DNA of 13,835 nt from assembly GCA_024277605.1 (NCBI GenBank), contig JAJRUU010000178.1, forward strand, positions 1-13,835, written 5' to 3'. This document shows, piece by piece, positions 6,845 to 13,752 of this stretch. Below the pieces are notes generated by a model, which saw nothing but the letters and a program-made list of their open reading frames with translations, was not told where the DNA came from and made no database searches. Numbering within the stretch: the first letter of the stretch is position 1; the number at the start of each line of letters is the position of its first letter. Made by a program: the position numbers and the translations under genes. The stretch is from a bacterium (GTDB taxonomy: Bacteria; SZUA-182; SZUA-191; JAJRXT01).

Positions 6845-7936
6845 ATGGCATTAAACGAATGGGAAACATTTAAGCGCATAGAATCTAAGATCAAATCGGA
6901 CAAACGCCTTTCCTTCAAAGACGGACTGGAACTTTTTAAATCCCAGGACTTGCACCATATAGGCTATCTGGCAAATTTGGTGCGTGAGAAAAAGAATCAA
7001 CACCACGCCCACTTTATTGTCAACCGGCACATAAACTACACCAATATTTGCAAGAACGGTTGTAAATTCTGCGCTTTCTCTGCGGAGGAAGGCGCACCAG
7101 GGGCTTACAGCATGACATTAGAAGAAATCCTGGCCAGCGCATCAGCGGGGATGACTGCCGGTATTAAAGAATTTCATATTGTAGGCGGTTTACATCCGAA
7201 ACTTCCCTTTGATTACTATTTAGCTATGCTTAGAGAGCTAAAAGCAAAATTCCCCCAGGTACACCTGCAAGCATTTACTGCGGTAGAGATAGATCACCTG
7301 GCTGAAATTTCCGGCCTAGCATTAAAAGACACGTTGTATGCGCTGAAAGAGGCGGGTTTGGGTTCCCTGCCCGGAGGTGGAGCAGAGGTATTCAGCCAGC
7401 GTGTTCGTGATGACCTTTGCCCCCATAAACTCTCCGCTGAAGGCTGGCTCAGGGTAATGCGGGAGGCCCATGAAGTGGGGCTGCACAGCAATGCCACCAT
7501 GCTTTATGGGCATATGGAAACCTATGAAGAGCGCCTGTCGCACCTCCTGGCCTTACGCAAGCTGCAAGATGAAACCGGCGGCTTCTTAGCCTTTATCCCC
7601 CTGGCTTTTCATCCACAGAATACAAAGCTTGTGGGGTATCATATGACAACCGCTGTTGATGATTTAAAGACGCTGGCCATCTCCCGCCTGATGCTGGATA
7701 ATTTCCCGCATATAAAAGCCTTCTGGATCATGCTGGGTGAGAATTTGGCCCAGATATCCCTGGGGTTTGGGGTGGATGACTTAGACGGTACCGTGGTGGA
7801 AGAGAAGATAACCCATGCCGCTGGTGCGCAAACCTCTCAGGCGTTAACCCGTGATCAATTAGTGAGGCTGATTCGTCAAGCAGGTTATATTCCGGTTGAG
7901 CGCGATACTCTTTACCAACACAAGGAGATGCATTAG
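6845..7936 (+). CDS. mqnE: Aminodeoxyfutalosine synthase (radical SAM)
   Basis: A 363-residue radical SAM enzyme. The 4Fe-4S-binding motif is Cys69-Lys-Asn-Gly-Cys73-Lys-Phe-Cys76 within INYTNICKNGCKFCAF. Other family marks are GGLHPKLPFDYY, the GGGAEVF segment and FIPLAFHPQNT. The FHPQNT form, as opposed to WSYQPGNT in the paralogous mqnC of this window, points to MqnE. The enzyme adds the adenosyl radical from SAM to 3-[(1-carboxyvinyl)oxy]benzoate (3-enolpyruvylbenzoate) and, with loss of CO2, yields 6-amino-6-deoxyfutalosine. The start lies 6 bases after mqnP with no clear Shine-Dalgarno, so translation is probably coupled to the upstream gene. Length is normal for the family and no key residue is missing. 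Confidence 0.93.
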   Translation: MALNEWETFKRIESKIKSDKRLSFKDGLELFKSQDLHHIGYLANLVREKKNQHHAHFIVNRHINYTNICKNGCKFCAFSAEEGAPGAYSMTLEEILASASAGMTAGIKEFHIVGGLHPKLPFDYYLAMLRELKAKFPQVHLQAFTAVEIDHLAEISGLALKDTLYALKEAGLGSLPGGGAEVFSQRVRDDLCPHKLSAEGWLRVMREAHEVGLHSNATMLYGHMETYEERLSHLLALRKLQDETGGFLAFIPLAFHPQNTKLVGYHMTTAVDDLKTLAISRLMLDNFPHIKAFWIMLGENLAQISLGFGVDDLDGTVVEEKITHAAGAQTSQALTRDQLVRLIRQAGYIPVERDTLYQHKEMH

Positions 7937-7937
7937 A

Positions 7938-8732
7938 ATGGCTGGTATACGGGTTGGCATAGTACCATACTTGAACGCCAAACCCCTTTTATATCCATTG
8001 ATTACTGGCGAGATTAAACACAACCTCACCCTTATTGAGGATTCTCCCGCCAGATTAGCCGATGCCCTGGCACGCAAAGAGCTGGATATAGCCATGATTC
8101 CAGCTTTCGAATATGCTTTAGGAGATGATTATCAGATCGTCCCTGGAATAGGTATCTCCTCACCAGGGGCGGTTAAGAGTGTGCTGCTTTACAGTAAGCA
8201 AGCTCCACCTGATATATCTCGGGTAGCCCTGGATGAATCATCCCGTACCTCAGCCGCCTTAGTTAAAATATTACTATCCAATTGCTATGGCATACATCCT
8301 GAGTATTGTACATCAGCGCCGCACCTTTCGAATATGTTAACTGAAGCGGATGCGGCTTTATTAATCGGAGATCAGGCGCTTTTAGTCCCTCAAAACGGTT
8401 ATCATTGCATTGATCTGGGGGCCTTATGGCAAAAGTATACCGGCATGGGGTTTGTCTTTGCGCTGTTTGTAGTACGAAAGGGAGTCGATGCCCAGGATGC
8501 GGTAGACACTTTACTTAAGGCCAAATCTCGCGGGATGGCCCAAATTCCCGGAATCGCCGAGGCCGAGGCGGCAAATCTCGGTATCAGTGTGGAAGTCTGC
8601 CTGGATTATCTGCAAAATTGTATTCAATACGGGCTTCAGGGAGAACAATTGCAAGCCCTTAAACGCTTTTATAAAATGGCTCACTTAGCGGACCTGATTA
8701 CAGGGGAGGTGCAACTCAGATTTTACCACTAA
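7938..8732 (+). CDS. mqnA: Chorismate dehydratase
   Basis: A 264-residue protein with the periplasmic-binding-protein-like fold of MqnA, which dehydrates chorismate to 3-enolpyruvylbenzoate, the first step of the futalosine route. Signatures are VGIVPYLNAKPL near the N-terminus (Asn13 in the conserved YLN), DESSRTSAALVKILL and DAALLIGDQAL. I place the start at the ATG at 7938, preceded by AAGGAG at 7922-7927. An upstream in-frame start at 7896 would lie inside mqnE and add 14 residues not seen in the family. The start is one base after the mqnE stop, and the 3' end overlaps the proposed mqnC start. Its GLU/ALA-rich C-terminal helices are ordinary for the family. Confidence 0.93.
   Translation: MAGIRVGIVPYLNAKPLLYPLITGEIKHNLTLIEDSPARLADALARKELDIAMIPAFEYALGDDYQIVPGIGISSPGAVKSVLLYSKQAPPDISRVALDESSRTSAALVKILLSNCYGIHPEYCTSAPHLSNMLTEADAALLIGDQALLVPQNGYHCIDLGALWQKYTGMGFVFALFVVRKGVDAQDAVDTLLKAKSRGMAQIPGIAEAEAANLGISVEVCLDYLQNCIQYGLQGEQLQALKRFYKMAHLADLITGEVQLRFYH
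8702..8722 (+). promoter_or_regulatory. Strong Shine-Dalgarno and AUU start codon of mqnC
   Basis: GGAGGTG at 8705-8711 is a near-perfect anti-16S match, 8 bases before ATT at 8720-8722. No ATG, GTG or TTG exists in the mqnC frame between the upstream stop at 8672 and the TTG at 8837, while conserved N-terminal residues are encoded in between. ATT is therefore the best start. Confidence 0.65.
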
Positions 8733-9874
8733 CACTTGACCACCCCACCTACCCTATCCTTTGCCGGGCACTGGAAGGCCGTCGCATAACACCTGAAGAG
8801 GGCGAAATTCTGCTTACCCAGGGAGATCTGCTGTCGTTGGGCTATGCGGCCTGCGAATTGATGCTGCGCAAAAACCCCAAGCGGGTTATCAGTTATCACG
8901 TTACCAGAAACATTAATTATACCAATGTCTGTGTTTCCGGCTGCCGCTTCTGCGCCTTCTTTCGGCCCCCGGATCATCCTGAGGGTTATGTACTTACTGA
9001 TGCTGAGATATTAGAAAAGGTCAGCCAGGTTTTCGTCCAGGGCGGACGCCATATTCTATTGCAAGGCGGCCTTCATCCAGATTTAGATATAGATTATTTC
9101 TGCCATTTATTCAAATACTTAAAACACAATGCAGATGTGCATATACATGCGCTGTCTCCACCTGAGATTATTCATTTATCAGCGCTTTCCGGCCTGAGTA
9201 TTAAGGAGATTTTAAGCAGACTGATTGAATCAGGACTTGATTCCATGCCCGGCGGCGGGGCCGAGATACTAACCCCGAAAGTACGCTTGAGCCTGAGCCC
9301 TCACAAATGCCAGGCCGATGAATGGCTTTCCGTCATGGCCTGTGCCCATGAATTGGGACTGCTTGCCAGCGCCACCATGATGTTCGGGCATATTGAGTCT
9401 CTTAAAGACCGCATTACTCATCTTGATCTACTGCGCAGTTTGCAGGATGAAACCGCTGGCTTCAGCGCCTTTATTCCCTGGAGTTATCAACCCGGAAACA
9501 CGGCTTTAGGCGGAGAGGCCACCAGCGCTACAGATTATCTGCGCACCCTGGCTGTCTCCCGCATTATGCTGGATAATTTCTCCATAATTCAGGCCTCAAT
9601 AGTTACCCAGGGGCTAAAGATTGCCCAGCTGGCGCTTAAGTTCGGAGCGAATGATATCGGCGAGGTTATGCTTGAGGAAAATGTGGTGCGGGCTACCGGC
9701 ATAGAGCATAAGAGTAATATTAAAGAGTTGGTGCGCTTGATAGAAGATACAGGGTTTTGCGCCCAACCCCGCCCGCTGTTCAGCTGCCGACAAAGAGCTA
9801 CAGCCGATGATTCCTCAAATGACCATCAACCGACCAACAACCTTGGGATAAGTCAGGCATGGACTTCAAATTAG
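8720..9874 (+). CDS. mqnC: Cyclic dehypoxanthinylfutalosine synthase (radical SAM), AUU start
   Basis: A 384-residue radical SAM enzyme, counted from the ATT at 8720. The cluster motif is Cys71-Val-Ser-Gly-Cys75-Arg-Phe-Cys78 in INYTNVCVSGCRFCAF. Family marks are LLQGGLHPDLDIDYF, HALSPPEI, DSMPGGGAEIL, TATMMFGH-like SATMMFGHIES and FIPWSYQPGNT, which separate it from MqnE. It cyclises dehypoxanthinylfutalosine. The region 8765-8840 encodes RALEGRRITPEEGEILL and a following helix, which align with the MqnE segment RLSFKDGLELFKSQDL in this window, so the real start must be upstream of the TTG at 8837. The gene overlaps mqnA by 13 bases at its start and the phosphorylase gene by 16 bases at its end. 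A polar tail of about 35 residues follows the usual family end and seems non-conserved. Confidence 0.9.
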   Translation: MLPLTLDHPTYPILCRALEGRRITPEEGEILLTQGDLLSLGYAACELMLRKNPKRVISYHVTRNINYTNVCVSGCRFCAFFRPPDHPEGYVLTDAEILEKVSQVFVQGGRHILLQGGLHPDLDIDYFCHLFKYLKHNADVHIHALSPPEIIHLSALSGLSIKEILSRLIESGLDSMPGGGAEILTPKVRLSLSPHKCQADEWLSVMACAHELGLLASATMMFGHIESLKDRITHLDLLRSLQDETAGFSAFIPWSYQPGNTALGGEATSATDYLRTLAVSRIMLDNFSIIQASIVTQGLKIAQLALKFGANDIGEVMLEENVVRATGIEHKSNIKELVRLIEDTGFCAQPRPLFSCRQRATADDSSNDHQPTNNLGISQAWTSN

Positions 9875-10731
9875 CCCTTATCGGCGGTAGTGGCGCTTAT
9901 GATATTGATCGCCGCTGCTGGGGTAAGGAGCTGGAATCTAAAAGCATATCCACCCCCTTTGGTGAGTCCGCCCCCATCCATTTCTATCTATTAAACGAAC
10001 ACCTACCGATCGCCTTTATCTCCCGGCATGGTGAAAAAGGGTATCGCATCACCGCCCCTGACGTAAAATACCGGGCCAATATCTGGGCGCTAAAGGAAGT
10101 CGGTATTGAGCGCATCTTAACCTGGAGTGGTCCCGGGGGCATTAATCCAACTTATAAACCCGGTGAATATGTTATCCCCGATGATCTCCTGGATTTTACC
10201 AGGAACCGTCCCAACACATTTTATGACGGCCAGGGGCTGGGATTTATCCGTCAAAATCCGGTATTCTGCCCCCAGGTGCGCCAAACACTCACGGATGTAC
10301 TCACAACTGAGGGAATTACGCACCACACCAGCGGTACTTACGCCTGTACCGAAGGCCCGCGGTTAGAAACACCGGCTGAAATACGCATGCTTAAAATACT
10401 GGGCGCTGATATGGTTGGTATGACTATTATACCGGAAGTTTTTTTAGCCCGGGAGTTGGAGATGTGCTATGCCCCGCTGGCCTATATCACTAACTACGCT
10501 GAGGGTACCCGCTGCCTGCCGTATGAAAAAGGGGTGCTTTTTGAAGGCACTCTGGCAAAAAATGACGAGCAAGCGGTACAGAGAGCAGTTGCAGGTATGG
10601 GCCGCCTGCTGCCCCAAGCGCTAACAAAACTCTCCTCTATAAGCAGGGACTGCCCCTGTAAGGATGCTATGCTTCGATACAAACGTCGCGGAGATATCGG
10701 CGAAGACTGGCATGACTGGATTAAAGCATAA
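9859..10731 (+). CDS. mtnP: MTAP/MTIP-family nucleoside phosphorylase, probable 6-oxopurine (futalosine-type) specificity
   Basis: A 290-residue protein of the 5'-methylthioadenosine phosphorylase fold. Visible sites are Gly9-Gly-Ser-Gly12 and Ser55-Arg-His57-Gly (phosphate site), a CTEGPRLETPAE segment, Met188-Thr-Ile-Ile-Pro-Glu193 (ribose site) and Ile-Thr211-Asn212-Tyr-Ala214 (base site). Human MTAP, specific for adenine nucleosides, has Asp220 and Asp222 at the last site. Asn/Ala there is known from Pseudomonas methylthioinosine phosphorylase and predicts hypoxanthine-type bases. The gene overlaps mqnC and precedes the deaminase gene mqnX, so I infer that it removes hypoxanthine from futalosine in place of MqnB, perhaps also serving methylthioinosine salvage. 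The C-terminal ~50 residues, with Cys-Pro-Cys and a basic-acidic end, extend past the core. The symbol denotes the family; true MTA phosphorylase activity is less likely. Confidence 0.82.
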   Translation: MDFKLALIGGSGAYDIDRRCWGKELESKSISTPFGESAPIHFYLLNEHLPIAFISRHGEKGYRITAPDVKYRANIWALKEVGIERILTWSGPGGINPTYKPGEYVIPDDLLDFTRNRPNTFYDGQGLGFIRQNPVFCPQVRQTLTDVLTTEGITHHTSGTYACTEGPRLETPAEIRMLKILGADMVGMTIIPEVFLARELEMCYAPLAYITNYAEGTRCLPYEKGVLFEGTLAKNDEQAVQRAVAGMGRLLPQALTKLSSISRDCPCKDAMLRYKRRGDIGEDWHDWIKA

Positions 10732-10857
10732 ATACTCCTCTTCGTGAAAAGCCAAAACCTTGAGGCAACCTTTTTGGCAGGCAAGGCCTGCTTTAATTAA
10801 AGGGGACTTTGTCCCCCAAGACTTTGTCTTTTTCACGAAGAGGAGTATTTATGCTTT
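10723..10857 (+). promoter_or_regulatory. Perfect 28-bp inverted repeat joining phosphorylase stop and mqnX start
   Basis: Bases 10723-10750 are the exact reverse complement of 10830-10857, with 79 bases between. The left arm contains the last codons and stop (TAA 10729-10731) of the phosphorylase gene. The right arm contains the ribosome-binding site GAAGAGGAG (10837-10845), the ATG (10851-10853) and the next codon and a bit more of mqnX. In mRNA the two arms would form a very stable stem that hides the mqnX start. A ribosome reaching the upstream stop would cover part of the left arm and could open it, giving translational coupling. The pairing is seen directly; the mechanism is inferred. 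Confidence 0.7.
10751..10828. repeat. Nested small hairpins inside the 28-bp inverted repeat
   Basis: Between the arms lie GCCAAAA/TTTTGGC (10751-10757, 10772-10778), GCAGGC/GCCTGC (10777-10782, 10786-10791) and GGGGAC/GTCCCC (10802-10807, 10811-10816). A 9-base direct repeat GACTTTGTC is at 10805-10813 and 10820-10828. The GGGGAC/GTCCCC core matches the hairpin after the lipoprotein gene, so the insert looks like a member of a dispersed palindromic family. Confidence 0.5.
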
Positions 10858-12077
10858 ATCGAGCTGCGTATATTTTGCCGGTAACTAAGTCCCCCATTTC
10901 TAACGGGGCGATTCTGGTACGTGAAGGGCTTATTGTCGATGTGGGCACACAAGCAGCGCTGCATTTGCGATATCCAGATGAAAAGGTCACTTCATTTGAT
11001 CGGGCCGCAATCATTCCCGGGCTGGTAAATCCCCACACCCACCTGGAGCTTTCGAACTTAGCCGGAAAAATCGTCCCCAAGGGGACCTTTTGCGACTGGA
11101 TAACACAGGTTATTCAGCTTCGTAACCAGTGGGGGGCGTTGGGAAACCGTAGATCCGTGCTGCGGGGCATTAAAGAATGCCTGGCGCATGGTATAACCTG
11201 CGTGGGTGATATTTCGCACGACGGCCTGTCGGCCAAGATATTGCTGAATGCGGGACTTGCCGGGGTAGTATTCTTAGAAGTTTTAGGATTCCAGGAGAAT
11301 CAGGTCACCCCTGCCATACTTAAGTTAAAAAAGCTGCTCGAGGCTTTCCCTGAACACCCTGACATACTGCCCGGATTATCTCCTCATGCCCCATACAGCA
11401 CATCTCCGGCCCTTTACCAGCAAATCATACAATTGGCGGGCACTAAACATCCGGTAGCTACTCATCTGGCTGAAACCCAAGCGGAAGTGGAGTTTTTAGA
11501 GTCCGCTGGCGGGCCATTCCGTAATTTTCTGGAACAGCGGGGGGTATGGGAAGCTAAATGGCGTACGCCGGGAATCTCTCCAGCAGCGTACTTAAAACAA
11601 TTGGGGGTTTTGCAAGATGGTATGCTGGCGGTGCACTTAAACCAGGTAACTCCCGAAGACATACAGACCTTAGCTCAGGCCAAAGTAAATGCGGTTATCT
11701 GTCCGGGGAGTAATAAGTGGTTTGGCCGCCACAACTCTCATGTGTTAGACCTGCTTGCAACTGGAGTCAATCTTTCTTTGGCAACTGACAGTCTGGCCAG
11801 TAATAAATCGCTGGACATGTTCCAGGAGATGCGCCTTGCTCAGCAGGCATACCCACAAATCAGTCCAGAGGCAATCATACAAATGGCTACCATAAATGGC
11901 GCTCGGGCGCTTGGTCTGGAACATCGGCTTGGCTCGCTTGCGGTGGGCAAGCGGGCTGATCTGGTAGTAATTAGCCTGCCGGAGGAAACTTCGCTGGATA
12001 ATTTACCGCATTATATAGTGGATGCTAACCCGCAAATAATAAAATTGATCCTGCTGGGGCGCCAGCTTAGCGTCTAA
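10851..12077 (+). CDS. mqnX: Amidohydrolase: aminodeoxyfutalosine deaminase / MTA-SAH deaminase type
   Basis: A 408-residue metal-dependent hydrolase of the ATZ/TRZ-MTA/SAH deaminase group. The metal-binding and catalytic set is complete: His62-Thr-His64 in PGLVNPHTHLELS, His179 in SPHAPYS, His205-Leu-Ala-Glu208 and Asp313 in LATDSLASN. His262 sits in VHLNQV. The C-terminal part returns to the small beta-sandwich typical of the family (KRADLVVI). Family members remove the 6-amino group of adenine nucleosides. In this operon the natural substrate is 6-amino-6-deoxyfutalosine, giving futalosine for the preceding nucleoside phosphorylase. MTA or SAH could be additional substrates. The start ATG at 10851 has AGGAG 5 bases upstream. 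An upstream non-ATG start at 10809 is rejected because it has no ribosome-binding site and adds hairpin-derived residues. Confidence 0.85.
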   Translation: MLYRAAYILPVTKSPISNGAILVREGLIVDVGTQAALHLRYPDEKVTSFDRAAIIPGLVNPHTHLELSNLAGKIVPKGTFCDWITQVIQLRNQWGALGNRRSVLRGIKECLAHGITCVGDISHDGLSAKILLNAGLAGVVFLEVLGFQENQVTPAILKLKKLLEAFPEHPDILPGLSPHAPYSTSPALYQQIIQLAGTKHPVATHLAETQAEVEFLESAGGPFRNFLEQRGVWEAKWRTPGISPAAYLKQLGVLQDGMLAVHLNQVTPEDIQTLAQAKVNAVICPGSNKWFGRHNSHVLDLLATGVNLSLATDSLASNKSLDMFQEMRLAQQAYPQISPEAIIQMATINGARALGLEHRLGSLAVGKRADLVVISLPEETSLDNLPHYIVDANPQIIKLILLGRQLSV

Positions 12078-12107
12078 TATACCTTCCTTGTTGTAACTGC
12101 ACAAATA

Positions 12108-12164
12108 TGGTAGTCGCAGGCTTTAGCCTGCGCTTGGTACGCAAGCTGAAGCTTGCGGCTACCA
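12108..12164. repeat. Three-way palindrome (REP-like) between mqnX and rtcB
   Basis: An outer stem TGGTAG (12108-12113)/CTACCA (12159-12164) encloses two hairpins: CGCAGGC/GCCTGCG (12115-12121, 12126-12132) and CGCAAGCT/AGCTTGCG (12140-12147, 12150-12157). This is the layout of a folded cruciform or REP-like intergenic element. Lying between convergent genes, it could also block read-through from either side. Confidence 0.6.
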
Positions 12165-12203
12165 GTAAGTGTCTGTGCCATTTCAAAGAGAAAATGATAT
12201 AAG

Positions 12204-12225
12204 AGGGTACCCTGTCCCCTGACAC
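12204..12225. repeat. Repeat with GTGTCAGGGGACAGGG core at the rtcB 3' end
   Basis: On the - strand this reads GTGTCAGGGGACAGGG followed by the self-complementary AGGGTACCCT (12204-12213). From general knowledge, the GTGTCAGGGGACAGG string is a frequent intergenic repeat, often associated with REP/RAYT-type elements. Its edge coincides with the stop codon of rtcB (12225-12227). Confidence 0.45.
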
Positions 12226-13679
12226 TACCCCTTAATTACCCCCAGCGGGCGCAATTTGGCTACTTTTAGAGAAATACCCGCTCCATGCACTACATCCACT
12301 ACCTGGGAGACATCTTTGTAGGCCTCCGGCATTTCTTCCTTTAATGTTTTATGGCCGGAAGACCTTACGATAATCCCCTGATCCTCTAATTCCCGATGTA
12401 TAGCTCTGCCCTTAGCCGCCCGCATAGCTGCATGACGGCTTAAGTTTCTACCGGCTCCATGACAGGTGCTGGCGAAAGTCTCCTCCAGCGCCCGGGGTGT
12501 GCCCACCAACACATATGAACAGCGTCCCATATCGCCTGGGATAAGCACCGGCTGCCCCACCTGCCGGTAAATAGCGGGCACTTCGGAATGCCCCGCCGGA
12601 TAAGCGCGAGTAGCCCCTTTGCGGTGCACGGCCAGTTTTATCTTCTTGCCTTCCACAACATGCTCTTCCAGCTTTATAATGTTATGCGCCAGGTCGTATA
12701 CTTGTGAGAAGCCTAGATCTTTTGGCGATAGCCTTAATACTCTTTCTAATACTTCTTTAGCCCGGTGCATCAACAGCTGTCGATTGGCCCAGGCATAATT
12801 TGCCGCAGCCCGCATAGCTTTAAGGTATTGTTGCCCCTCAGGTGAATCAAACGGGGCACAAGCCAACTGCCGATCCGGAAGAGTTATTTTGTATTTAGAA
12901 ACTGCTTTATCCATGAGCGTCAAATAATCGGTGCATACCTGATGGCCCAAGCCGCGTGAACCGGAGTGGATCATCAGCGTAATCTGATCGGCAAACAGAC
13001 CGAACTTTTTGGCGACCGGCTCATTATATATCTGTTCAACATACTGAATTTCTACGAAATGGTTCCCCGAACCGAGACTGCCCAACTGCCGCCTTCCCCG
13101 CTCATAAGCCTTCTGACTTACCGCATCAGGATCAGCCCCGGCTAAGCAACCGCCGGCCTCAGTACATGCCAAATCCTCTTGAGTGCCATAGCCCTGTTGT
13201 ACAGTCCAGGCGGCGCCTTTATGCAGCACATCTCTGTGCTGGGCAGCTGAAAGACTGATTCTGCCCTCAGAACCCACCCCGGCCGGAATGTTTTGATACA
13301 GGGCATCCACCAATATTTTCAGTAAACCCAGCTCAATATCTTTACGCATAATATTGGTGCGCGCTAACCTTACGCCACAGTTTATATCGTACCCGGTAGC
13401 CCCAGGAGAGATTATTCCGCCATCTACGTTAGTGGCTACCACACCGCCAATCGGCAAACCATAGCCGTAATGAATATCGGGCATAGCCAGGGAAGCTTTT
13501 TGAATACCGGGCAGGGAAGCAGCATTTACCACTTGCTCCAGGGATTGATCCTGAATAATGCGCCTCATCAGCCGCTCATCGGCATATATCCGTCCGGGAA
13601 CCCGCATGCTGTCTTTATAATTCCGGGACACTTCCCAGCGATATTCATCTAGCTGTACTATGTTGTCTATAAGTGACAT
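12225..13679 (-). CDS. rtcB: RNA 3'-phosphate / 5'-OH ligase RtcB
   Basis: A 484-residue RtcB protein, the usual length of the long RtcB form. RtcB joins RNA 2',3'-cyclic phosphate or 3'-phosphate ends to 5'-hydroxyl ends with GTP and Mn. Motifs in order: MPDIHYGYG and GGVVATN, then Asp98-Ile-Asn-Cys101 (metal-binding Asp and Cys), GSGNHFVEI (metal-binding His), MIHSGSRGLGH, HRKGATRAYPAGH, and CHGAGRN with His407, the residue that takes GMP. All expected catalytic residues are present. The start ATG has AAGG (complement of 13687-13690) 7 bases upstream. It is convergent with mqnX and has no rtcA, archease or RtcR gene beside it here, so its role is likely RNA repair or tRNA maintenance. The last few codons lie at the edge of an intergenic repeat. 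Confidence 0.95.
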   Translation of the reverse strand: MSLIDNIVQLDEYRWEVSRNYKDSMRVPGRIYADERLMRRIIQDQSLEQVVNAASLPGIQKASLAMPDIHYGYGLPIGGVVATNVDGGIISPGATGYDINCGVRLARTNIMRKDIELGLLKILVDALYQNIPAGVGSEGRISLSAAQHRDVLHKGAAWTVQQGYGTQEDLACTEAGGCLAGADPDAVSQKAYERGRRQLGSLGSGNHFVEIQYVEQIYNEPVAKKFGLFADQITLMIHSGSRGLGHQVCTDYLTLMDKAVSKYKITLPDRQLACAPFDSPEGQQYLKAMRAAANYAWANRQLLMHRAKEVLERVLRLSPKDLGFSQVYDLAHNIIKLEEHVVEGKKIKLAVHRKGATRAYPAGHSEVPAIYRQVGQPVLIPGDMGRCSYVLVGTPRALEETFASTCHGAGRNLSRHAAMRAAKGRAIHRELEDQGIIVRSSGHKTLKEEMPEAYKDVSQVVDVVHGAGISLKVAKLRPLGVIKG

Positions 13680-13701
13680 ATGATAACCTTCTTCATGTCA
13701 C
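13673..13701 (-). promoter_or_regulatory. Inverted repeat across the rtcB start region
   Basis: GTGACAT (13673-13679) and ATGTCAC (13695-13701) are exact reverse complements around 15 bases. In the rtcB mRNA the start codon would sit in the stem and the Shine-Dalgarno in the loop. This could modulate initiation, or it may be chance. Confidence 0.3.
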
Positions 13702-13752
13702 TACTGTCCGGTAAAAAAATTTTAATGGTACAAAAACATTAGGTATATCAGG

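Noticed and set aside
7896..7937. Upstream start for mqnA
   Set aside because: It would add 14 residues inside mqnE; the ATG at 7938 has a good Shine-Dalgarno and matches the family N-terminus.
8837..8839. TTG start for mqnC
   Set aside because: No ribosome-binding site, and it removes a conserved N-terminal region that aligns with MqnE; the AUU at 8720 explains the data better.
10809..10850. Upstream start for mqnX
   Set aside because: It lies in the hairpin insert without a ribosome-binding site; the ATG at 10851 has AGGAG at proper spacing.
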